Assembly (NCBI RefSeq): GCF_918797505.1
Contig: NC_092798.1
Span: 7,391,501-7,455,500 of the forward strand
Origin: Bemisia tabaci
Taxonomy: Eukaryota; Arthropoda; Insecta; Hemiptera; Aleyrodidae
Length of the DNA stretch: 64,000 bases
Direction of reading: 5' to 3'
The translations under genes were made by a program, and so were the position numbers. The first letter of the stretch is position 1; the number at the start of each line of letters is the position of its first letter. Shown piece after piece: positions 35,301-46,200 of this stretch. The notes under the pieces are model-generated. The model was not told the origin of the DNA and did no database searches. It was given only the letters and a program-made list of their open reading frames with translations.

Positions 35301-38300
35301 GATGACAGAGACAAACCCTCAGTGACAAATAAAAATGAATTACTAGAATGTTTTAGATATTTCAAGAGAGACCATTCAACAACATAAAAAGTAACGTCTG
35401 AATAAATGTATGTTAACAGTTTATGATAACTAGTGGGTAAAAATACTTTTGCTGATTCAATTTCAAGGACTACATAGGGAATACTGAGGAAATTGGCGAT
35501 GGCTGAAATCAAATATTTTTTTTGGATGTGATGTTCCTTAAGGCCTCCTGAGCACAATGAGCTCTTAAAATGAAACTTTTTACATGCCAATCTTGAGCAA
35601 ACAGATTTGAAAAATTAATTTTTTGGCATTTTTACATGCAATATATAGTAAAAATGTTGCACCATTTAATAAGTGATTGAGAAGATCTTTCGATTCCTTG
35701 CAAACCGGGAAGATGAGTTAGAAGAGAATCAAATTCCTCGACAATATGAGCAAGCAGCTCAATGTCCTTACACACAGAGTAACAGTCCTACCTCTCCAAA
35801 AGCAGAACATATGTTATAGACCCACAAATGTTACTTTTCAGCCCCACTTTTCTCGGGATCACCACAAGGAAAGTTTAATTTTAAAAGCTCATTGTGCTCA
35901 GGAGGTTGTGAGCCATACCTATTGTATCAAAGAGTACCTATCAAAATTTGATCAGCGCCGAATTTCCTGGTTTTGTGTCAGTAGTCCTTTCACATTCGAT
36001 GATAACATTGAGATTGCTTTCAAGGCTATAATGAGTAATTCTAAATTTTGACAGCATCAGTATCAGAGAATATAAACTTTTTTTGAACATCAAAAAGGCA
36101 ACGGGTGAAGTGAAGCAAATCCAAGCCTGCTTTCCAAAACTACAGTATGCTCACTTCAAGATTCTGTCACCTACAGGTTTTCTCTGACAAAGTGATAAAA
36201 CAAAGAGCATAAAGCACTTTTTGAAGGTGATAAGGGTCAAAATTTCATCCTTTTCCATCCATTTCAAAATGGATTACGTTCTGTTAGCACTAAATTTCAG
36301 GAGTACACCACTGAAAAGAAAAGGAATAACTATCACTTACATTTTATATGCTGCATAACTAATATCTAAGTTTTTCTTGTCATTCAATTGATTTACTTCT
36401 GTTCGGCATACAACGTGAATGGTCTGACTATATCTCCGTATCCTGGTCTGATGACTGCATGCCAAAATATTCTTTGATTCGCAATCTCCATGCCTCCTAT
36501 TAGAATTTTCATACACATTTTTCCCAGCTTCAACGAACAAAGAAAAGCTTCTTAAAACATCAGAGCTCAAATACAAGCGATAGAGAGATAGGTGGTCTGA
36601 TTCTTCAAAGGGTTGGTTCAGATTTGTGATCTACATAAAAACAGTTTGAAACAGACAAAGTTTTATAGTAATTTTTTTGTTTTATCAACGATATTCTTTG
36701 AAAATTTTAGGGATGGATCGAATAGAAAGAAAGACTGCTTTGGTGATGTAGTGGTTACGGCAGTTTGCTGGCAGCACTAAAATCCCAAGTTAGATCCCTG
36801 GTGGTGACAGGTTCTTAAGAACACTTAAAAATCTGTCATTGTTGCTGTGAGTGACCATGTCACCTCTAATACTGTCACCTCTAATACTGTCTCGTTCCTT
36901 AAAGACAACAGGATAGAGGAGGGATATGGTCATCTAGTAGTACTTAACTTAGGTAGTAGACATGGTAAAATACTTTGAATTTGATGACTGAAGATTGTAA
37001 CCTTGAGAATTTATTTAAAATTGTGTCAAGCGATTTTAAGTGAAAAACCTTTTCCTGACAGAGGAATTTGATTCCTTTTTGATGTCCATGTGTTCTCATA
37101 AAAATATGAGCTCACTTCTTTTGGTGTACGGTACATTGTTGCGACCTCAGACATGTGAGCTAAAATTAGTCTAGGTGTTACCTGAACATATTTTTGAGAA
37201 TATTGTGGGAAATTCTGTACCTGAAATTTTATTCCAACTGAAAAATTTGCCCCATACGTTTCTGCACAGTCAGCAACTGTTTCTAATGTTGTTTGAAAAA
37301 CAATACTTTGGTTTAAGAAAACTTTAAAAATCTTTGAATTATGATCCGTCTTGACATCATCAATCGTCAGAACCTCTGTCTCTGCTTTCCTTGAGATTTC
37401 TGCTAGGGTCTGCAACAATGAAAGAAAATAAATATGATCCAGTTTGGGAGAACACCGTTTACTGATCACCTTGGTCGAATTTGTTTTTTAAATGAATTTT
37501 TGTTTCTCATTTCAACTATCTTGGCGTCATCTTTTTCAGGGAATAATATTGGTAGCATCAATGGATCTTTAACACTAAGTACGTTGCTAGACAACCCAAA
37601 TTTTCTTCATTTCTTCTTGAGAGTTTGCAAAAACACTTCCATGAAAATTTGAAAGATTAATTTTGATGATGAAGGAATATTTTGTAAAAATTTTGAAATG
37701 ATTAAATTGATCAGATCCATTACTGAACTGAAGCTGAGGGAGTTAATGATGGTGCAATTTTTGAAACTGTTTTTTCTATATTGTCCTTTGTGTCGCTGTT
37801 TCTCTCAAGCTTGCAGTCTATTGAAATTACTTCATCTGTGGAAAATTTCCTCTCTAAATTTATACGACAAATCAAACTTCAACAAAATAAAAGGTACGCT
37901 AAATAAACTAACATTCAAGTAGAAATCAGCATTCAGAGATTAGGAACCTTCATTATTGTTGCAGTGCCCACCCAGCACTTGGTTTGTCAGTCTGACATAA
38001 ATAAAGTTTCGTCATCCTTTTCCTAACTTTTCTAGCTACCACTTGCTGGACGGGCCTTGGTCAATTGTGTCATGTGAGTAAATGTATTTAGAGTCTGTGC
38101 AAAATAAGGTTACGTACTTCTAGACTGCGACAGAAGATTATCTACGTAAAGTAAATGCAAGAAGCAAAATGGGCGGATCTTTTGTCGCAGTCTGAAAGTG
38201 CGTAAACTTATTTGGCATGGATTCTAACTGTTGAAAAGGGCTGATTTAGAGCTGAGCAAGGACTGACTTATGTCTTGACATACACTGAGAAAATTTTGAG

Positions 38301-38559
38301 AACAACTGCTTTGCTGTTTTGAATTTTTCACACATTGACAGTGCAGCATACTCATAGATTCTAAGAAAGTGATAGATCCTGTAGCACTTACAGGTGGTTT
38401 CTGGGTTGCAGAAAAAGGAAAGAGAAGATTTCCAGAGATATGGTCCCTGCTGAGATATTTCCCAGGGTAGTTCTCCTTCTTGCGTCCGAGATGTTCCAAA
38501 ATAGTGCTGATCGTGTTCTCCAAACTAGAGTTGTCGACACTCGCAAATGAACTCTTCAT
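32308..38559 (-). CDS. DALRD3: DALRD3 homologue (tRNA-Arg m3C cofactor), 449 aa, seven exons
   Basis: Proposed exons: 38559-38392, 37409-37116, 36630-36341, 35121-34946, 34289-34159, 33548-33378 and 32427-32308. They sum to 1350 nt with consistent phases and GT-AG borders (one GTGAGC donor at 37115). The last three exons, about residues 310-449, form the DALR anticodon-binding domain: FVFYTYARLTAIL, then DFSLL, LYNYILMFP and KYYRSSRVLM, each aligning with human DALRD3. Residues about 235-250 (IHVVCRTE) and 262-290 also match. In vertebrates DALRD3 pairs with METTL2 to place 3-methylcytidine in arginine tRNAs. The protein is shorter than the ~540-aa human one, and the segment with the CGPV motif between exons 3 and 4 is absent or in an exon I missed. 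The start is the first ATG of exon 1; its ~1-kb upstream region is shared with PET117. Confidence 0.85.
35544..35905. repeat. Inverted repeat, 36-bp arms, in a DALRD3 intron
   Basis: 35544-35580 and 35870-35905 are reverse complements with two or three mismatches (core GAGCACAATGAGCTC). They are separated by about 290 bases. The spacer has no recognised element, so this may be an old foldback or an inverted duplication. Confidence 0.6.
38100..38215. repeat. Small inverted-repeat element, relative of 5672-5793
   Basis: The ends are CAAAATAAGGTTACGTACTT and the inverse of CCAAATAAGTTTACGCACTT. An inner pair CTAGACTGCGACAGAAGAT / ATCTTTTGTCGCAGTCTG extends the stem. It lies in the first DALRD3 intron. 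Confidence 0.6.
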
Positions 38560-39569
38560 CGTGTATCTCTAGATTGCTGTCTGCATACTAAATAAATCGT
38601 CTGAGCATAATCTATGGATGCAGGGTAGGAATACCAATTGACATGGAGACACAGCTTAAGTAGTGAACAAATTTTACAATTTGATCGGAGACAGCTCCCA
38701 TTAGCGATGGCTCCGGTAGAAAATTTTGAAAAAGGAAAAAGCTGTGCAGAGTGTAAAATTTCAGGTCAAAAGGAAAACTAACATTGTACCGACGACAATC
38801 ATGAGAAATTAAAATAGGAAACACATCTCACATGAAGGGGAAAAACACACACATTCCTGCGTTGAACATTGATTGAAGATTGAACACTCAGACAAATTCT
38901 AACCTAAAAGTATACTCATTGCTAAACAGGGTCACTCTTTAAAAAAATTAATATTGCACTAGTATCAGTTGAACATTTATTTTTGTTTCCTGATTGCATG
39001 AGTCCTTCATTTCCAATTATCTTCATGCATTTCGTATTTTAAAATATTTAAAGAATTGTTAAGCTTTTATTGTCGGGCGAAATGTTATTATTTCTTCTTG
39101 AATTTTGTAAATTATGGATCTCCTCACCTGATAGACGATTGGCTAACCTGACTATCACATGGTTTTGTTTATTTACAAAAAATATTTATTTTCAGGTTAT
39201 GTAGTCAACGATTCAAGAAAAATGTGCTGAAACTGGCTTTAATTGTTCCTAATTATAATTATTTAATCTTCTCACCCACGCAGCGGACTGTTCTTGGTGT
39301 GTATTTAATCTTTACTCTACCAGTTATTCACATCTCGTTGATCAATTCAACGCTCATTAGGTCACTCTTACCGCCCGACCCCGAGACAGGCTTGCCTACT
39401 CGCCAAGCATTCTTGCTCAAAATCAATACCTCAATCTTTGATTTTACTCTGCCCAAACTCAGAACCCGCAACTCTCCATTGATCAGATGGACCCGCAAGA
39501 AGTCATACTAGTTTTTGAGACCAATCTGCAACTTTTCTGTTCCAGAATTGCTTCCGTGGTGAATTACCT
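38560..39569. promoter_or_regulatory. Divergent upstream region between DALRD3 and PET117
   Basis: About 1 kb separates the start codons of DALRD3 (minus) and PET117 (plus). It should contain both promoters and both 5'UTRs. It is AT-rich, with no TATA box or initiator I would defend. A 95-codon plus-strand frame at 39224-39511 has no recognisable domain and is not called as a gene. Confidence 0.45.
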
Positions 39570-40227
39570 ATGTCGCTGGCATCCAAAGTCACCCTTGGTC
39601 TTGCAGTTGCAGGATGTATTGGAACATTTTTTTACGTGACAGCAACTCAAGAATTAGACAGGTAAAAATTAGTCACTTTCTCTCAGCTGTTCATAGTCCA
39701 TCTGGTAGCTATTCATTGCCAGCTGTCTCTTTTCAATCATCAAACTGACATGTGAATCCAATTAACTTACCGTTTCACTCAGGTCAGTATTATAAATATT
39801 AATGTTTATCACTCAATTTAAATAATGTTCACTGTCTCATTTTTGCGCTTAACCCAAAATTTTCCTTCTTTACATGGTAGGCATCACTGGGTGACCTTGG
39901 ATCAAGGAACCAAACATGTTCAGACTTGTTCAGTCATGTCCAGCTATGTCTGGCATGGATTGGGTGTAGAGCCCAAGTATGCCCAATGTGTACCTGTGAT
40001 GTACTGTTAATTTCATCTCAGTCGTTGAAAGTATTTAATTTTTCATTCCCGAATTTTTATCCTCTTTTCTTCTTTATTAAGTGTTAGTGAAACAATGCTC
40101 ATTTTTCAGAATGAGAATGCATGAAGGAGTATTGCGAGATATAGAAAATCAAAAAAAGAAAAGGCAACTTGCTTCAGAGCAAGAAGCTGGATATTCGAAA
40201 GAAGGATTCTCTTTAGCAAAAACTTAA
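39570..40227 (+). CDS. Pet117: PET117 homologue, cytochrome c oxidase assembly, 69 aa
   Basis: Exon 1 is 39570-39661 and exon 2 is 40110-40227, joined in phase across an Arg codon (donor ACAG|GTAAAA, acceptor TTTTTCAG). The protein begins MSLASKVTLGLAVAGC, a single hydrophobic N-terminal segment. It then has the PET117 signature MHEGVLRDIENQ and a charged C-terminal helix. Human PET117 has the same order (SSKVVLGLS, then RDGVIRDIERQ). PET117 is a small mitochondrial inner-membrane-associated factor needed for complex IV assembly; in humans it acts with COX15 in heme a synthesis. The length is slightly below the 81-aa human protein. The next gene's inferred start codon is only 15 bases after the stop. 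Confidence 0.88.
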
Positions 40228-40242
40228 TCAACATAATTCACA

Positions 40243-43200
40243 ATGGTAAGTTATTTAATATTCTCACTTAATGGTCATTAACATTTCCGAACAAGTGACT
40301 ACAGTTGTTTCGAACTTGCTGAATCAAGCTTTTACAGGTAGCCAAAAGGCCTCTGCCCTTTGGACCCTACATCATCGCTCACTATTCATTAGGCCACTTA
40401 CTTTGCCAGTTGCTATACCTGAATTGTAGCATATTCGAAATTAAAGAAAAAGGAAGATAAAAACTGACGTCATACAATGAACGACTGGACAAGATATGGA
40501 TTTAAGCATTCTGATGTATGTTACCTCTTCAAAATTTTATGCAGATCATGATTTCTGCACTGAAAATTACTGTCATTGATTTGTAACTGAGATATCAACG
40601 TTCTTATTCTGCACTAGTCCTGAAAAATGCGAATTTCCTCCTCATAAGAGAAGTCAGAGTTCACATTAAAATCAAATTACGCATTACGATAGTTTTTCTA
40701 GGCTTCTCAACCATGCTGTGTCCCTTTTCTGCCCTGCATGATTCAATGCTTGAAAAGAATGCAACTGCCAAAGTGTAGCTTTGAGGTTGAAGTTGCCATA
40801 TTTTTACTACAGAGACCATTACGATAGCATTTAGTGTGAGATTTAACTCAAGTAGATGATGGTTTTTTTTATGAACTGAATATTTGAATGCATGCATCAG
40901 TATCATAGAGTACATAGAGTTGTATTGTAAGTGGGCAAACTGATGCCACTTTTAAGCATTTTCCTAGTCCCGAATTCGGAGACTCGATATATGATTGATT
41001 GTTTTCGATTCATCGGTACCCGGTCATCTGATGTAAAAAAAGGAGATAGGAATTACTATGTATTCCACACTGCCATTTTGGATCGAACATATCTCGAAAA
41101 AGTGACCAAAGCTTGGCGCACACCGGGTTCAGAACTTGTCAAGCAGAACATGGCGCCAGCTCTCCCATTTACATTATGACTCTATGTAGTCTGTGATAAC
41201 TATAAGTTGATATTTTAACTAGTAGTTGTTCGGTCTAAGAATATCTTGCAGATTCAGCTGTACAAATTACATTCAAAGCTTATTTTCTCGTTAAAATGAT
41301 TATAGGTATCAGGATGGTTTTCATAAAAAATAATCATAATTATGCAAAAATTTGCCATCCAGTTTTACCTTATTTGTCCATCAATGTAATGACAAGTGGA
41401 TTATTTTTCTTTTCTCACACAGGAGGAGAGTACAGATAGTAGAATTACTGAAATTGAGAATCTTTCTCAGAAATTTGGTACTTATTGTATAGAAGATGAT
41501 ACCCCACTGATTCTATCCAGCAAATCCGAAATCGCAGTAAGTACTTATTTTGAAATACTACTCACCACATGCTGGCTGCATCGGTAATTTCCTGGCAGCA
41601 TGTCTTTTCTAAATCTCTCAAAATTTCTTCTCTAGTAGTGTCGTCAGATAGGTCGGCATTTGTTTACTTTCATTTTGCAAGCGTAGACGCCAAATTTTGG
41701 CCTGTCGTTCGCTACTTGAATCCATCTTGAAAACATCTGTTTCATGATCGTATCGTAAAAAAACTCCTTATCAATTGTAATCCACGACTTTTATGTGGTT
41801 GTGATTTCTGTGCGGTTAAAAATTGCAATGTTACAAGGTTTGAAGGTATTAAAAAACCTATCCGAGCTTGTGTTCTCGCTTCTACGAGAGTCAGATGTGT
41901 TCATGTGGATAGTAGTGATGCGAAATCGCCTGCCAACTGAAATTAAACAAATGCCAACTTATCTAATGTTGCCCCCAACTGCATCGATGAATTTTCATGA
42001 ATAGGGAGAACAGGGACGTCATTTCAGACAAATCCAATGGAGGGTTAAGGTTTTTTAGAGGGGGCAATATTTGCTAGAGGGCAGAGATAAAAAGAGCTCT
42101 CTGAGGTAAAATTTTGTCGCAAACGCAGCCTTGAAATATCCTTATTCCTTAAGAATTAATGTTTGCAATAGACATTGGTTAAAAAGCAAAAATACAAATG
42201 AAGTCACTCATATAATTTTAACTTCCATTTAATTTGCGTCAAAAATACTTGCTAATATTACGGTTAGGAGTCCATTGTTTAGTTTCCCATTAGGCGTCTA
42301 GTTGTCCAGGTAACATTTTAAAGAGAGACAGCCGCATTTCTTTTTACTTCAGACCTCGTCTTGTGGCACATAGTTTTGTCTCCTTCCTATTTTAGGATGA
42401 TCTTAGTTGCTCATCATGTAATATGTTTCTTCTCCATCTCCAAGGTTGATGCAAAATTAAACTGCAGTCTATTTGACTTTCAAAGGAGAGGAATCCAGCA
42501 GATGTTTCAATCTTTCTCAAATGGCTCAGGTGCAATAATTAATGATGTCCCAGGCTCAGGGAAAAAGGTTCAGGTTGTCGCCTTCATCTCAGCTCTGATT
42601 TCATCCCAACGGCGGACTGAGTCAGGTAACTGTCAAGTTCAGCGAACATTGTATTATTAACTACACAATGTCCAAAAGGTAGTAGCACTGAAATATATTG
42701 GTATGTGGAATGTAGCCAAGTGCTAGAATTAATGTAACATTTTTTGGAAAACTTACATTTTATTGATAAAATTTGACCAAAGCGTTTCGAAGCAAGCGCT
42801 TCATCGTCAGGATCTCAAAGTATCAATTACAACGGCCATAACTTAATTTCCAACAGTGGTAACAAGTAATAACAGATGAAAACACTGTCAATAATCACAA
42901 GCAACTGCACTATTTGGTTGAGCGAGAATTTGAAACGTACAATGCAGCAATTAAGGTGCGCTAGTTGGTGATTGATGGTAACATAATAATCTGTCAAAGG
43001 AAATTTGATTGAGTTCTTTGAAGGATTGGTGTGCCACCCTTCGGCCAAAGCAGACTTGCATGCCATGAGTACTGGGCCGATTAAATATTGTGCCTTAAAA
43101 GTAGGAACATGAATAAAATTTTCCTCAAATGAGTACCTCCTTGGATTATATCTTTAATTTTTAGCTATAATCCAAATATTCTTACCATTAATGTATCAAT

Positions 43201-46200
43201 CCTAGCGTTATTGCATTTCCTCTATTCATGCCAAAAAAATTTACCATTTTTTTGCTAGAGATGAAGTGAATCTCTCCCTTTCAAACTTATAGGTTTTAGA
43301 TTAATTAATGAAATCCATGGTGAAACTTAACAAATACATTGATGGTTAAATTTGATAAGCATATTTTGCAGATTGCAACATTATAAGTCTCCGTTCTTGT
43401 TGAATCTTTCAAAGGGAAACTAACCAATGGTTTTTATTGATTTTAATGGTTTTAATTCCTTAATTCATTCTATGATAATTACACAAAATTGCAAGGAAAA
43501 ATTCTAATTTCTTATCTTTTAAGAAAATAAACTTACAATCGGAGATTTTGAAACCATGCTATTGAGCTATGCATATTGCATATTTCTCTTTTAGCCATCA
43601 ATTTATTTCATTATTCAAAATTTCAGCTCATATTTTGTTTTCTCAAGGTATTTTACCTGACATTTTTACACGAAAGAAAAAGAATATTCATGAACAGATA
43701 AAGAATAATCGTACCAAATTTTGCATGTATAATGACAATGATAAATTCCTGATTTCCTTCATAAAGGAACATATCTTCTTTTCACAGTTGCAAAATATAC
43801 TTACATAATTAATTTTTTACACAAATGACAGAGAAATTTCTATCCAGCTAATTTTTTAGGACAATCTATTGAAAATTCTGTGAAAATTTCATTAAAGAAA
43901 GTCCGATAATTTTTTAGGAAAAATACTAATTATGTAATGAAATGTGGCATTGTTGAAATGTGTTTACGTTCTTGTTAGGGAAATTTATTACGGATTGTCC
44001 TTCAAAAAATGAAATATGAAAGGAAATCTGAAATGTTGCCAAACGTTTATAAATGTGATTTTTCTAGCTCCACCATCAAAATATGTTTTTTTCTCTAAAA
44101 CTGTGATGTTCTCATTTTCCCTTTCACTGGTTCACAGGTGAATTCTTCTCAGCCAGAGTTTATCCTGCTCTAATTATTTGTCCTAGACCTAAAATTCATG
44201 TATGGGAAAGTCGCATTAAACAGTGGAGCTCTCTGAAGCACTCAGTTTGCTCGGACTTAGATATAAGGTAAGTTCCATCAATTTCATAAAATACCTCAAT
44301 TTAGCCCTGATTTTCAATGTGGCTAGTTTTATATCATGTTTAACGCAAAAATATGAAATTTATTCACCTCAGGAAAACCAAAGGAAGCATTGCTTTTACA
44401 GTTAAACAGGACATCTCGTCACTCTCTGACAAAAGTATCACAAGTGCTATCTAGACTATACGTTTCCAAACACCTCAATATTGATTTAATTCTTTCTTTA
44501 AAACTTTCGAACGATCTTTCATGACGATATGTATATGTACTCATTGAATTGCCTGAATGTCAGCTTTGTCTGACGGACATTCTGGAGCAATGGTTAAGTG
44601 TTTAATGATCGATCGATTTTTCCCCATATGAAGCTGTGGTAAAGAATCAATTATTACCCTGTTTATTCACCCATAGATTTAAAGATTTAAAGATTTAAAT
44701 AGATTTAAATTTATAGATTTAAATCGCAGATCAATCGATATATTGCAAAGCATGCCACTGCTCTGGAGTCAGTGGAATCAACCGTTTAAACTGCCCCTAT
44801 AAACTTAGAAGCCCAGTGTTCAGATCAAAAAGTTTTCTATTAGATTACAAACAAATGTTGTAGCATATAAAGTGTTTTTAGGGATTTTACCATCCATGTT
44901 TTGAACTTATTTGAAATATTTTGATACTAAAACTGACCTAAAATTTGTTTATTCTTCAGCAAGGCAGCAGATTCTACAGATGTAGTTTTGTTTCCATTTG
45001 ATCTCCTGGCCAAGTCTGTTGTCAATGTGGCTAAACGCAAGTGGACAGTTTTGTTTGTAGATAATATAGAAGTTATCACACTGAAACAGAAGTATGAACT
45101 TCTACTGCATCACTTGCCACGAGACCCTCGATTTGGAATATCCTCCAAAATTTTGGTAAGATTTCAATTCATCACATTTTTAGATGGACACTAATCGAAG
45201 TTTGCTCATTACATAAGAGATCGCTTTCGCTCAGGCATAGAAAAATTGTTCCAAGTTTCAAAAAGCTCAACAATTTTCATTTGACTGTGGAAGCGGCTCA
45301 TATCAAACTAGAGGAGAGATAAAAAATTCTCTATAGTATACGCAATCTCATATAATATATTTTAAACTTTGCAGGTACTTTTCGGTTTCAGTGTTTGAGA
45401 ATCTCAGCTATTATCTCGTTGAATAAGGTACCTAAGTGAATGCCTGCATTTCTTTGAAATTTTCACCGAATATTTTTCATGATTTTACAGTGTCTTAAAA
45501 TTAAGATTTGGGAGAAATCACCTTCTATAGTCTATACACTTTTCTAAGATGTAAATTAGCGACTGAGATGCTGAAACTCAACAACCGAGAAAATCCTTCT
45601 GGATTCCAGTACCACAATTGCAATACAGATAGTTTTTTTCTTCTTTCATTCCCATTGCACCCTTTTGATGGTTTTAAAAGCAGTAGACAATGTTTAGGGG
45701 TGGGTAGGTGCACATGAACGACTCATTTTAATCCCTTGTTTGTTATTGATATCATTGCTCTCTGTCACAGCAAAGGGCATAAAAAGGCATTTTTCCGCAT
45801 TATTCGTGTAAAGTGTCTCACTGGATGTATTGTCATCTTCCGGCCTAAATATCGAAGCACTATTTACGCTTAGTTGCTACGTTGCGGGACATCTTAAAAT
45901 TGTCCTAATTTTTTCTCTAAAATTAAGTTAAATATTCTTACCTTTTTTCCAGGATGACAGTGAAACTTTGGCAACCATTGTTGGTTGGGTCTCTCCTTCT
46001 TACTATGAACAATTCAAGAGAGACAGATCAAACATCCTCTCGTAAGTTTGATGTTTTTCCTAATTTTACCTTTCTTACCTCGATCTTACCTAATTCTTAC
46101 CTTTTCTTACAAAATTAATTAACGTAGTGACAGCTCGATCTTCTGCAGTTGTTCTGTAAGCAGCAGATTCAGGAAGGTACCACAAAATTACATATTTAAG

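Noticed and set aside
35267..35590. 107-codon minus-strand ORF considered as the missing DALRD3 exon
   Set aside because: No match to the expected CGPV/YYEFR segment and no acceptor/donor pair in the right phase.
35746..36051. 101-codon plus-strand ORF in a DALRD3 intron
   Set aside because: Composition looks protein-like, but I recognise no domain, and it overlaps one arm of an inverted repeat.
39224..39511. 95-codon ORF just upstream of PET117
   Set aside because: No domain, no splice signal linking it in frame to PET117; more likely promoter or 5'UTR.
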